From Apodemus sylvaticus (taxonomy: Eukaryota > Chordata > Mammalia > Rodentia > Muridae): 64,000 nucleotides of DNA. A program made the position numbers and the translations under genes. The stretch is taken from positions 161,182,761-161,246,760 of the forward strand of contig NC_067472.1 of assembly GCF_947179515.1 (NCBI RefSeq). The letters are read 5' to 3'. Positions 1-11,500 of the stretch are shown one piece after another. The stretch's first letter is position 1. Every line of letters starts with the position of its first letter. The notes beneath the pieces are model-generated. The model saw only the letters and a program-made list of their open reading frames with translations. It had not been told where the DNA came from and did not search any database.

Positions 1-651
1 GGAAGATGAAGTCAAAGCAACTTCAGTTCACAAATACATTGGATTACCAACAGTGGTAATTTAGTTCACACCTGTGACAAGCTGTGACAAAATTCAAATC
101 CACGTTTGTCTGAAATATATTCTTCTGATAAAATATCCAGTTGTCACAAAACTATTGCTGGCCCACAAATAGTTTTACTTTTTAAAGTAAACTATATTGT
201 ATCAGATAAAATTATGGAAAGACTAGATGACAATAAAATTAATATCTCCTGTTCATTTATAATCAGTTTATGCATAAAATCAGGAAAGCTGGGGCTTGGC
301 AGGTCTGTGGATGTGGAGTGAAACCATCTTTTTTATGAGGTTAAATTGCTGCAGTAACCTTCTTATTTTGTCCATTGCTGAGAATAAACATAAAACCAAA
401 TAATTTTATGCAACCAAAGAAGGAATCTAGTCCACAGCAAAAGAACCAGATTTAAAAACAAATGCTAAAACAGATATAAATGGAAAATGATTTATCTTTG
501 AACATTATGATTCTATGTGTGTCCTCTAATATAATTGCCAGATAGCTTATGATGATATAATTCAGGAGCAATTTGTGGGATGGTAAACAGTGTAATATCA
601 TTGTCACATTTTAAATCTATATATATTTAATTATATTAATAAATAAATATA
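1..651. other. AT-rich intergenic DNA, nothing recognised
   Basis: No plausible coding region or repeat family is recognisable by eye. The only open frame is short (106-321) and has no familiar motif. Confidence 0.5.
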
Positions 652-673
652 TGTGTGTGTGTGTGTGTGTGTA
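652..673. repeat. (TG)n microsatellite
   Basis: A run of about 11 TG units sits inside TA-rich DNA. Confidence 0.9.
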
Positions 674-1074
674 TAATATGTATATATGTTCTGGTCACAT
701 TCTTTGCTCTTCCCAAACTCTTCCCAGAGTCCCTACAGTCCAATAGTGACAGGGCAACCTCCTGTGGGAACTTAGTGCCTCCTGACAAGCACACTTGAAC
801 TACAAACATACTAAATGTTCCTGTGCTGAACTCCCTTTGAATGACTCTCCTCTTCACTAATTTTCTAAATGAGCATACAGTGCAGTGGCTTCATTATGGT
901 GTTTTCTTTCTCATGTATCCAATGCTCTTCTTATTTATCTATTCTTCAGTATCTATCAGTGCACTCAAAATCTGTTTTTTTTGTGTGATTTCTCTCCCTA
1001 AATAGTTCATTGTTTTTTGTTTTTGTTTCTAGTATATTGGGTCGCCCTCACTCCCAGCACAAGTGTGTGCACAT

Positions 1075-1075
<1 letters not shown>
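674..1075. other. Intergenic, nothing recognised
   Basis: No repeat family or coding signal was seen between the two microsatellites. Confidence 0.4.

Positions 1076-1114
<39 letters not shown>
1076..1114. repeat. (CA)n microsatellite
   Basis: An uninterrupted run of about 19 CA units. Confidence 0.95.
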
Positions 1115-1117
<3 letters not shown>

Positions 1118-1188
1118 TGTATGAGTCTGGCTTACTTGACTTAACATAATAATTTTCAGTTTCATAGATTTTCACATGAACATCAAAC

Positions 1189-1233
1189 TATTATTCTCTC
1201 TGTCTCTTTGTCTCCCTGACTCTCTTTCTCTAT

Positions 1234-1307
<74 letters not shown>

Positions 1308-1322
1308 TTGTGTGCGTGTGTG
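1189..1322. repeat. (TC)n-(TG)n compound microsatellite
   Basis: TC-rich DNA passes into about 85 bases of almost pure TG at 1235-1322. The long Thr-His open frames on the minus strand here are artefacts of this repeat. Confidence 0.95.
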
Positions 1323-1325
1323 TTT

Positions 1326-1432
1326 TCTTGAGAAAGAGTTTTCCTGACACTCCTGGAACTGGTAATGTAAACCAGGCTGACCTCCAACTAAAGAGATAGT
1401 TGCCTCCCAACTGCTGGGATTAAAAGTGCTTT
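1326..1432 (-). mobile_element. B1 SINE, degraded, antisense
   Basis: The plus strand carries the B1 complement. It runs from the TTTCTTGAGA start through ACCAGGCTGACCTCCAACT to CAACTGCTGGGATTAAA. Many substitutions and a short length mark it as an old copy. The adjoining TG tract lies on its A-tail side and may have grown from the tail. Confidence 0.75.
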
Positions 1433-1449
1433 TATTCTTCACATTATTC

Positions 1450-1985
1450 TAGTTTGATCTCTGTTGCTGGATAAACTACTTGGACCAAAAACAGCTTAGA
1501 TAAGAAGTAATTTATTTCAGTTTACAGCTTATAGCTTACTGCTGATAGAAACTAGGACAGGAACTTAGAGCTGAAAGCAGGAAAGAAAAGCTTTTTTCTG
1601 GCTAGCATCCAACCCATGCTTAGTTAACTTTAGTACAAAGCCCAGGACTTCCTCCTGAGGAATTATGCTCAGAAAACTGGGTCCTCCATCACTGATTAAG
1701 AATTCCTCAAATGTGTGCCCAAAGTTCTTTTTTTTTTCTGACTTCAGTTCTTTCTCTTTTTTTACTCAATATATTTTTTATTTACATTTCAAATGACTTC
1801 CCTTTTTCTGCCCCCCTCACTCCCCAAAAGTCACATAAGCCCCCTTCCCTCCCCGTGTTCTCCCATCCACTCCTTCCCACCTCCCTGTTCTGGTTTTGCC
1901 CTATAGTGCTACACTGAGTCTGGGCAATGCCACAGTTGAGACACTGTTCTCAGGTGACTCTAGGCTGCATCAACATATCACTCGA
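1450..1985 (-). mobile_element. MaLR-like LTR, antisense, split by an L1 3' end
   Basis: The blocks at 1450-1720 and 1926-1985 read together like one rodent MaLR-type LTR on the minus strand. Recognisable pieces are the complements of the usual 3' part (TGTTGCTGGATAAACTACTT) and of the 5' part (GTGACTCTAGGCTGCATCAA). The middle is interrupted by a young L1 3' end. The copy is strongly diverged, so the family assignment is tentative. Confidence 0.4.
1722..1925 (-). mobile_element. L1 3' UTR fragment with poly(A), antisense
   Basis: On the plus strand there are T-runs followed by the complement of the mouse L1 3' end: CAATATATTTTTTATTTACA, a C-rich pyrimidine stretch, then CTGTTCTGGTTTTGCC. 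The same block occurs in the younger L1 at 54000-54170. About 170 bases of L1 are present, so the copy is severely 5' truncated. Confidence 0.8.
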
Positions 1986-4500
1986 GGGTAACTGATACAT
2001 TTTAACATGAGCACATTTTATTTTTGTTCTTCAGTTATGGATAAACAGGCTCATCTATTTCCCAGTTCTTTGAAAGAGTGCAGTTCTAAATAGATGGGGA
2101 CTCTCTCCATGGAAGTCTGACTTAGAGACCTTTGAGTACAAATGGAAAATTGGTATAGCAGGGGCAGATTTTATCTTTATTCTTAGTTATTCAATCACCA
2201 CCATGCTGATCTCCATGGAACAGTTTACAGTCCCATTGATTGTCAACTCTCCACTTAATTTTTCACAGATCTAGGGAATAAAATCTATATTGTCTCTTGA
2301 ATTCCAAAATACTCAGAAAGCTAAAACAATCCTGAACAAAAATTAATAGCACATGAATCACAGGAAAATAAGAACAAGAACTGTATGCACTGAAAAAAAA
2401 AGAGAGAGAGAAGAATTATGAAGTCAGTTAAATCTCAGACTCTTTTACAGTCTCTAGTTCAGACTAATTGCACTCTGGAGAAGTGCAAATTTTGTTTATA
2501 TATAAGACATTGTAAGTTACATTAGACCAGGTTATACTATATTCTTCAGTTAGACATGTATGTACTAATTGATTCAAGGTCCTTGTACATTGGGATTTGC
2601 TGATTTGCCAACCTGGAGGCAGTGTTTGAGTTTTCTGAGGGCACTTTCTACATAGTTCTCTTTTACATTGTCTCCTGATTTACTTAATTCATTTACTCTC
2701 AAACCCTGTTGTGTCTTTCAAAGACTTGATACTTTTTCTCTTATTTAAAGGGTTATTTGTTAAATGAATTTTGAAGCCTTAAATGTTGAGTTCAGAGTGA
2801 AGTGACAAGTGCATAATCCATATCTGCATGCACTGTAACTATACAAGACAGATTCCCCAGTTGCTCTGTAAATAGAATTTTAAGTCACAGATATGTGAGC
2901 ACAGCTCATACATTATCATTGGCTATGGATTTTACAGTTTTCAAAACAATTGCCCTCCATCTGCACAAATAATGTGTTTTTTCTAGATATTCAGTTTTCT
3001 AGTGCATTGGTACTTGTCCACATAATACAAGTATGTCTGTGACAGCTAGATAAGGGGATGACAGTGACCTGTGACTGCTGAGCTTTCATTTGTGTTCAGG
3101 TAGGTATTGGAGTCTCTGTTGGCTACTTTTCTGACAGGGTGTTTGCAGCAGAGTAAGTTACAACAAACTGGAAAACAGTCTTGGAATTACTGCTGTATTT
3201 GTTCAGAAAGTGCTTCAGTGTAACAAAGACATATCTCACAGATGACTGCAGACTAGAACAACATGTCTAGAGAGGAATGAAAGCTACTAAGGAAGAGAGG
3301 GCCATCTGTAATGATACATAGAAGGTAATACAATCATTAAACTTCCTTTCAAAGGATGTCATAAACACTCCCTCCCTCCCCAGTTATACTTTTTTTTTGT
3401 CTACCAAAAGTTTTCATTTTTTGATTATCTCTCCATTCTCTTTTTTATGGAAGGACTGTCACAAAAAAGCAAGCAACAATGTAACTTCACTGATTCTTCA
3501 CATTTTTCATTCCTTTGCAAGCGGAGCCAGGTTGAGCAGGTGCAGAGTCCTCAGATGCTTGCATTCATTGCTGAGGGGGATGCAGACACTGTTGTCTTCA
3601 TTTTTAGAGAGAAGCTCCAAGCCACAACATTATCCACTTGTAAACAAAGTCTGTATTTAGAAGTACCCTTTCTATGCTATCTTTAGTGATGTAAGCCTAC
3701 TATGTCATTATACACAAGAAAATAATTCTTGATATAAAAATTGTTATTAGTGCTCTGTGAAACCCCAGCCTGCTCACTGAACATTCTCTGACATATCTGA
3801 TGCATGCACTGACTTATAGGAGCTACCTGTGAAGCCTGATCACTGCATAACTTAAAATTCAAATGTTTAACATACTCATTTCAATTTTTGATCCCACAAG
3901 TTTCTCTGTTCATTGCAAGTTTTGATTTTGAATCCATTTTTTTTTTTTTTTTTGCATTGTGCTAGGTGAATGGCTTTACTGACCATCTGACCCAGAAATA
4001 TTAAGGCCAAATTTAAAAAGTTCTTTTTTGCGTCCTTAGTTAATAAGCACACAATTTAAAATTTAAGCCAAGAATTGCCTCCAGTCAAAGCTCATACATA
4101 TTTTTCTGCGAGTGTGAATGACAGAGCAGTATAATCCACTTATCATGTAGGATCCATGCAAAACCACTCATGGCACATTTAATATATGCTTTTGTTCTCT
4201 GTGGCTTATATAGACAAATATAAGAGTTAGTAGCATTTTAGACTTTGAAATAGAATAGTGGGATATTTCTCTTTTTTTCTACATACTGTTAAATACCATG
4301 TTTCCTCCTAGCTCTCTTTTCATAAACCCCACAGATCACTCCTGAAACCAAACTGAAAATTTGCTATCTCGTTCTACCTTATGTCCAAACTTGAAAGTGG
4401 GTTTTTAATTGGAGCTGACATCTCTCTACTTGAGATCTTTCCCCATGACTATAGGTGTTCTCTAAGCACTGGATGCACTGGGGCACCTTTGTTTAAGGGC

Positions 4501-4566
4501 AATCTTGGACTATTACTAAATAAACAATTAAATAATCTTAGACTATTATTAAATAAGTGATTAAAA
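4501..4566. repeat. 33-bp tandem duplication
   Basis: Two adjacent 33-base units each begin AATCTT(G/A)GACTATTA and differ at about seven positions. Confidence 0.75.
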
Positions 4567-5506
4567 ACTTCACAACAAAAATAATATTGCCTCTGTCTTT
4601 TCTCACCTTGAAAACCATATAAAAAAATATATAATGTCCTCCCCCACCGGATGGAGTAGATCTTCTCCTTACAACAGACTGTAGCCACCTACAGTGGCTA
4701 CTGGCACTCTACACATCAGCAGTCAGCCTTCATTCACCTAAGATATTAGCAGAGGTCTCTGCAGCTGTGAGAAAGTCACTTGGGGACAAAGGTCTAGAAA
4801 CAAGGGCATGGTGGGCACAGATGCAGATTCTATTCAAAATCTCATGGTACTAGAGACCTTCATCACAAGAGGACTGTACTTCTAGAAATAAATACCCAAC
4901 CTGTCTTCTATCCTTATTACCTGGATTCTGACCTGAAAGCAACACTGAAGAATATATGTGGACAGCCTATCTCAAATACAGCTCATATTTCTAATATTAA
5001 TATTAGATGTATATACTGACTGAAATAAACAATTTTCTCCTGTCTTTGATAAGAGTAAATAGCAATGGCAAAATTCTATCTGGGTTTTACATTGACATAC
5101 TAATATTTGTTGACTATACAAAGGAAAACAATACTTTTCCCTTCAGCCACAGTTGTTTACTTGTTTAAAAAGTGTGGTGATGTGCATATCTCTAAGGAAA
5201 CATAGTGTCTGTATTGGAAATTATCAAAATGAATGCAAATTAGCTTTGACTTTTCTGAAAAGGAAATTGAGAAGAAAGTATTTGCTAAGATGAATTAGAA
5301 AATAACAGCCTCTTCTAGTTTGTCCCTCAGATTATTAACACCATGTCTACAATGCACAGTTTTATTTCCCTTATTCAGCCTTGTATTTTATGTTACAAAA
5401 ATTACTATCAAAAACAAAACTTGAAATTAGTAGGAAAGGATAAGCATTTTCTTGCAATGGGTATGGGATGGCTGGCCAAGCATTTATAAAATAGAAATTA
5501 AGCAAC

Positions 5507-5529
5507 CTGTTGTCTAAATTAGACAACAG
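5507..5529. repeat. Short palindrome (11-bp arms)
   Basis: CTGTTGTCTAA is followed by one A and then its exact reverse complement. It could form a cruciform or simply be chance in 64 kb. Confidence 0.7.
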
Positions 5530-6304
5530 TCTAAGCCATTGAGAAAAGAGCCCAAGCACTATGATGAACAACAATGAACCTGTATAATGTTGCGCACATA
5601 TATGTGTTAGGTCTGCTCATTTGGTATTGGATACCAATTGATGTACTCCTCCCAGAACAGTGTCTCACCCATTCCCAATATTCCTTATGTGCCTAAAGTT
5701 TCTTATGTAGGTGTAGCATTGAGGACTCCTGGGCTTTCCAATGTCTACTTTGGCATGTTTCTTGTTATTCATGTTCATCTCATCATTAGGCAGTCATGCT
5801 GGTGAGACCTAATGGATGAAGCTTCTGACATTACTAGGAGAAACACACAGTCACAACAATCTCCATAGTTCTGAAGTTCACACAATCCTTCTACTCCCTC
5901 TTCTAAAGTATTCCCTGAGCCATAAGTGTAGGAGTGGTTTGGGGATCCATACCTCTGTATGATTAGTTATGATTTTTCTATAAAGACTTGGATGGTTATT
6001 TTCAGGGATATACATGTATAAACATGTTCTAAATGATTAAAGTAAAAAGAACCAATGGTTTTGAAATGGAACAAGAAAGTTACATGTGGGGTAGGAGGAT
6101 TGGGATTTTGAAAGAGAAGGGGAAATGAAGTAATTAGATTATAATCTCAAAAGTAAAATAAATAATTTAAAAATGGTGAGCCTATCTGCAGATTTAATAT
6201 TTTGATAAAATCCCAGTGCAGGATTACACAAACTTCAGTCTCAATTGTTTATGTTCCTGAATGAAAAACACACACTCACAGCCTTTATACTTTGATATGC
6301 CTTA

Positions 6305-6725
6305 AAGAGCACAGTAGCCGGGCAGCTGCCTACTCTCCATGCTGTTAGAATTCACCTCCCACTTAAAGCTCAGAGTGATTACTTACTAATTTTTCCATTC
6401 CATCCTGGCTGCTCTGTACCCAGTTGAGCAGCCCTCTGGCCACACTCCCTTGGCCCTGTTACATGGCAGCTTTCCTTCTCTGTCCAACACTCTTCTCAGA
6501 CACAGTATTTCCCTTCTTTCCTGCTTCTCCAGGGTCTCAAATGCAGGAACCCTAAACCCCCTCTCTTTCCTCCCCAGCTCTTGGCTGCTGACATCTTTAT
6601 TTACCAATCACAATGAACTGGAGGTGGGTTCCCAGAGACTGTATGCAGACCCTCTCATAGAAACTAATTTGGGGGATCTAATTAACACTAGGATACAAAT
6701 ATCTACACCTAACATTTCTAATACA
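6305..6725. mobile_element. Probable old rodent LTR fragment
   Basis: The block has a C/T-rich character unlike its AT-rich surroundings. Phrases such as GCTGTTAGAATTCACCTCCC and TTGGCTGCTGACATCTTTAT, followed by ACCAATCA, resemble a dispersed rodent LTR family. I cannot name the family. The open frames on both strands look incidental. Confidence 0.35.
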
Positions 6726-6974
6726 AAGAAGAAGCAATGGTAAATTCATTGTACTTCCTTTTTTATGGCAACACAAAAATAGTATTGACCTAAAAAATTC
6801 TCCAAGTGTTATGCAGAAAAGGAACAGATATCCATCTGACAGAAAGATTTTTAAGCTTAAAAACATAGAAAGTGGACCAAAGATTTGACATATTGCTCTA
6901 AAAACCACAAGTACATATTTCTAAAACAATCAAGTGAACATTTTCATTTTTTCAAAGTATATCATTTTTAATTA

Positions 6975-7190
6975 TTATTTTATCATCTCATTGTGTGAGT
7001 GTTTTGCCTGTATGTGTATCTGCTCACCATATGTATTTTTTTTTTTTTTGTCTTCTAGAGGTCATAAAATGTCTGACAGGATCCTTGGAACTGGAGATAC
7101 ACTGCTCTGTGGTTCTAGGAGTCGAATCTTAGTCCTCTGGATAAATACTTGCTGTAATGTTTGCTGTGACTGCTGAGATATCTCTGCAAG
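6975..7190 (-). mobile_element. B2/B3-type SINE, antisense
   Basis: On the plus strand the order is GTGTGAGTGTTTTGCCTGTA, then GGAACTGGAGATACA, then GTCCTCTGGATAAATACTTG, then CTGAGATATCTCTGCAAG. This is the complement of the tRNA-derived B2/B3 SINE. The T-run at 7037-7051 is an internal expansion. Confidence 0.75.
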
Positions 7191-7191
7191 C

Positions 7192-7786
7192 TCATGACTG
7201 TCATTCTTGAAGTTCATGTCTCTCTAGAAATATCACAATACAAAAGAAGTGATCTCTACCATATGTGAGAGTGCTGGTGTTTGCACTGTTTCAGATATGA
7301 TGGCCACAGATCAGGCATTCAAGTTGATATGTGCAATTTATTAAGGGAAAACTCAGAATTAATGTGGCCACATTTGTCACTATTTATTTTATTTTAAGAA
7401 TTTATATTGAAAGTTGGTGTTAGAAATTAGAAAAAATAATGTAAAGACTTAGTTATACATAATGCCGAGTACCATATAAAGAACAAAATACAAAGTTTGT
7501 TTCTTAGAGGTGGTTTCTCCTTGGGAGCCTCCAGAATTTGGGGAGATCTTACTCTTCTCTGAAAGGAGCTGGCACCTTCCAGGAGAAAAGTTCAAATTTG
7601 GTTTGTTCTTTTCCCTCTTTTTCCTTCAGCTAATCTCTTCATTTCCATGTTGAGAAACTGATCTAATATTTCTCCTCCTGTTTCTTCTGACAGAACAGCT
7701 CAGAAAGTGGTTTACTGACAGGATTGCAATGGTTAATTTACAGACCTACTAGGCAGAGGAGGGTGCCTTTAACCATTAGCCTTGTT
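7192..7786. other. Intergenic, nothing recognised
   Basis: No coding signal or confident repeat was seen. Confidence 0.4.
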
Positions 7787-7797
7787 AAGACTTGGTG

Positions 7798-7933
7798 GAG
7801 CTGGGCCGTGATGGCACATGCCTTTAATCCTAGCACTTGGGAGGCAGAGTCAGGCAGATATCTGAGTTTGAAGCCAGCCTGGTCTACAGAGTGAGTTCCA
7901 GGACAGCGCAGGCTACACAGAGAAACCCTGTCT

Positions 7934-7963
<30 letters not shown>
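7798..7963 (+). mobile_element. B1 SINE, full length, with target-site duplication
   Basis: A complete 7SL-derived B1 starts near GCTGGGCCGTGATGGCACAT. It keeps the internal polymerase III promoter region (GAGTTTGAAGCCAGCC) and ends in a ~37-base A-tail. AAGACTTGGTG at 7787-7797 and AAGACTAGGTG at 7964-7974 form an 11-bp target duplication with one mismatch. The copy is fairly young. Confidence 0.95.
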
Positions 7964-7967
<4 letters not shown>

Positions 7968-7974
7968 CTAGGTG

Positions 7975-8559
7975 ACAAACAGTAGAAGCTGGGAAGCTGG
8001 CTCTAAAAGATGACTTCGCTATGATTCCTAACTGCTGAAGATGATAATCCTTCTCTCTAGATGTCTTCGCTCAAGAGTTCTGTGCAGCACAGGATAGAAG
8101 TCTGGAGAGTTTCACATTAAAGGAAGCTCACATAGTGTCTCCGTTGTGCTTTTCACAGGAAAAGAGGAACTTCAGATCACAGGAAATCCTAGAAAATATT
8201 CAGGAAGGGAAACGTAAGGCATGCTTTGCATAGCATAAAGACAATGATTTGTTTTCTTAGAAACAAACAAACGAGTGCTTACTAATGCTATTTGCAATAT
8301 TCTTAGGTTATTATAAGAGTAAATCTTTTAAACCTCGATGCTAGTGCTCTTATGGTAGGTCTACTTCCTACATTCATAGTACTTTTTCCTCACCCACTAA
8401 CATTTCAATAATAATCTAACTTGATTTATGCTCTTTTACTGAAATATGTAACAGACTCAAAACTGTGGCATTTCCAAGTATGGAACTCTGTGTGACAATG
8501 ATGCAGGGTATCTTATTGGCTTAGATAAAGTTCTCCACTCAACAGATGAATAAGAAATA
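7975..8559. other. Intergenic, nothing recognised
   Basis: No gene or confident repeat was seen between the B1 and the L1 block. Confidence 0.4.
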
Positions 8560-9512
8560 ACAACAACAACAAAAAAAACCCAACAGGATATTGAAAATGA
8601 TTCTCAACAACAAAAGAATTTCTGGGGGACTCAAGCTAGACCACAGAGCAATATTGATAAAAATTCTGGTATTGGTACAGAGACAGGTAAGTAGACCAAT
8701 GGAACAGAATTGAAGTCCCAGAAATGAACCCATGTACCTATGTTAACTTGATCTTTGACAAAGGAGCTAAAACTATCCAGTGGAAAAAAGACAGCATTTT
8801 CAACAAATGGTGCTGGTTCAACATTTAAAAGAATGCAAATTGATCTATTCTTACCTCCTTGTACAAAGCTCAAGTCCAAGTAGATCAAGGATCTTCATAT
8901 AAAAGCAGATATGCTTAAATAGCAGAGAAAGTGGGAGGGGGGAAATACTTGGGCACAGAGGAAAAGTTCCAAAACAGAACACATATAGCTTATGCTGTAA
9001 GATCAAGAATCCACAAATGGGACCCCATAAAATTGAAATCCTTTTATAAGGCACAGGACACTGTTAATAGGACAAAATAGCAACTCACAGACTGGGAAAA
9101 GATCTTATCTAACCCAATATCCAATAAAGGACTATTATCCAAAATATACAAAGAACTCAAGAAAAGACTACAGAGAACCAAACAACCCTATTAAAAATGG
9201 GGTATAGAACTAAACAGAGAAATCTTAACTGAGGTATCTTGCATGGCTGAGAAGCACATAAGGAAATGTTCAACATCCTTAGTTGTCAGAGAAAGACAAA
9301 TCAAAACAACCCTGAGGTTTCACCTCTCACCAGTCATAATGGCTAAGAGCAAAAACTCAGGAGACAGCAGATGACTGCAAAGATCTGGAGAAAGAGGAAC
9401 ACTCCTCTGTTGGTGGGATTTCAAGCTGGTACAACCACTCTAGAAATCAGTTTTGCAGTTCCTCAGACATTGCACATTATACTACCTGAGGACCCATCTA
9501 TACAACTCCATA
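8560..9512 (+). mobile_element. L1 fragment, sense, 3' part of ORF2
   Basis: The DNA matches the C-terminal part of L1 ORF2, as seen in the younger copy at about 16490-17460. Landmarks are CAACAAATGGTGCTGGTTCA, CTCCTTGTACAAAGCTCAAG and CTGGTACAACCACTCT. Stops occur throughout, so it is an old dead fragment. It ends inside ORF2, without 3' UTR or poly(A), directly against the 3' UTR of an L1 in the opposite orientation. Confidence 0.9.
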
Positions 9513-9703
9513 ATTCCCGCCTCCCCATAAGTTCCATAAACCCTCTTCCCTCCGCCCAGTCTCCATTCAAACCCTCCAAATTCTGTTTTGCTAATCCCCA
9601 ACAATGCTGCATCAAGCCTTTCCAGGACCTAGGACCTCTCCTTCCTTCTTCTTGGGAATAATTTGATATGTTAATTGTGTCTTGTGTATTCAGAGCTTCT
9701 GGG

Positions 9704-11500
9704 TTAATATCCACTTATCAGTGACTGCATTCCATGTGTGTTCTTTTCTGATTGGGTTACTTCACTTAGGATGATATTTTCCAGATCCAGCCATTTGACT
9801 AAGAATTTCAAGAATTCATTGTTTATACTTCCTGAGTAGTATTCCATTGTGTAACTATACCACATTTTCTGTATTCATTCCTCCAGTGAGGGACATCTAG
9901 GTGCTTTCCAGCTTCTGGATATTATAAGTAAGGCTGCTAGGAACATAGTGGAGCATGTGTCCTTATTGCATGCCAGGGAATCCTCTGGTTATATGCCCAG
10001 GAGTGGTATAGCAGGGCCCTCCAGAAGTGCCATGCCCAGTTATCTGAGGAACTGCCAGACTGATTTCCAGAGTGGTTGTACTAGTTTGCAATCTGGAGGA
10101 GTGTTCCCCTTTTGCCATATCTTTGCCAACTCCTGAGTTTTTAATCATAGTCATTCTGACTGGTATGAGCTGAAATCTCAGTGTTGTTTTGATTTGAATT
10201 TCCCTAATGATTAATGATGTTGAACATTTCTTAAGGTGCTTCTCAGCCATTCCAAATTCATCAGGTGAAAATGCTTTGTTTAGCTCTGTACCCCATTTTT
10301 AATTGGGTTATTTGGCTCTCTGGAGTTTACCTTCTTGAGTTCTTTATATATATTGGATATTAGCCCTTTGTCAGATGTAGGGTTGGTGAAGATCTTTCTC
10401 TAATTTATTGGTTGCCCTTTTGTCCAATTGACAGTGTCCTCTGCCTTACATAAACTTTGCAATTTTATGAGGTCTCATTTGTCAATTATTCATCTTAGAG
10501 CATAAGCTATTGGTGTTCTTTTCAGGAACTTTTCCCCTGTGCACTTGTCCTTAAGGGTCTTCCCCAATTTCTTTTCTACACGTTTCAGTATGTCTGGTTT
10601 TATGTGTAGGTCCTTGATCCACTTAGAGTTGAGCTTAGTACAAGGACATAAGAATGGGTTGATTTGCATTCTTCTTCATGCTGACCTCCATTTGAACCAG
10701 CACCATTTATTGAAAAGGCTATCTTTTTTTCCACTGGATGGTTTTAGCTCCTTTGTTGAAGATCAAGTGACCATAGGTGTGTGGGTTCATTTGTGGGTCT
10801 TCAATTCTATTCCATTGATGTACCTGCCTGTCACTGTACCAATACCATACAGTTTTTAACACTATTGCTCTGTAGTATTGCTTGAGGTCCAGGATACTGA
10901 TTCCCCCAGAATTTATTTTGTTGTTGAGAATAGTTTTACCTATCTTGAGTTTTTTGTTATTCCAGGTTAATATGAGAATTGCTCTAACTCTATAAAAAAC
11001 TGAGTTTTGATGGGGATTGCATTGAATATATATATTGCTTTGGGGAAGATGGTCATTTTTACTATATTAATCCTGCCAATACATGAGCATGGAAGATTTT
11101 TCTATTTTTTGAAGTCTTCTTTAATTTTCTTCTCAGAGACCTGTCATACAAGAAAACATACATGTCTTGTTTGGTTAGAGTCACACCAAGATACTTTACA
11201 TTGTTTGTGACTATTTTGAAGGTTGTCATTTCTCTAATTTCTTTCTCAGCCTGCTTATCCTTTGAGTATAGGAAGGTTATTGAGTTTTTTAAGTTGATTT
11301 TATAAACAGCCACTTTGCTGAAGTTGTTTACCAGCTGTAGGAGATTTCTGGTGGAGGTTTTTAGGTCACTTACATATACTATCATATCATTTGGTAATAA
11401 TGATAGTTTGACTTCTTTCCAACTTGTATCCTTTGACCTCCTTATGTTGTCTAATTGCTCTCAGAAGAACTTCAAGTACTATACTGAAAAGATATGGAGA
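9704..11500 (-). pseudogene. L1 ORF2 remnant, C-terminal part
   Basis: The minus strand encodes pieces of the L1 reverse transcriptase and C-terminal region. The frame is broken repeatedly. The remainder of this ORF2 lies at 18039-20020, beyond the inserted L1. No function is expected. Confidence 0.85.
11486..11500 (+). repeat. Target-site duplication of the inserted L1, left copy
   Basis: GAAAAGATATGGAGA is repeated exactly at 18024-18038, flanking the young L1. In the older L1 it is ORF2 sequence. Confidence 0.95.

Larger units (their letters stand above)
1986..6304. other. Intergenic, no gene recognised
   Basis: AT-rich DNA with short low-complexity runs (GA-rich at 2394-2413, T-run at 3946-3964). 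It holds a 33-bp tandem duplication at 4501-4566 and a 23-bp near-perfect palindrome at 5507-5529. Open frames are short and overlap on both strands without motifs. Very old repeats may be hidden here. Confidence 0.4.
9513..11500 (-). mobile_element. Old L1, part 1: 3' UTR and 3' ORF2, antisense
   Basis: The 3' portion of an old minus-strand L1. The 3' UTR is at 9513-9703, the ORF2 stop complement at 9704-9706, and degenerate ORF2 sequence continues to 11500. The element is cut here by the younger L1 at 11501-18023 and resumes at 18024. No poly(A) tail is present at its 3' edge, which abuts the sense L1 fragment. Many stops and frameshifts. Confidence 0.9.

Noticed and set aside
1172..1442. 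Overlapping minus-strand frames rich in Thr-His
   Set aside because: They are translations of the TG microsatellite.
8560..11500. Reading the two opposed L1 pieces as one twin-primed insertion
   Set aside because: In twin priming the inverted part lies at the element's 5' side. Here it would lie at the 3' side, and no tail is present.
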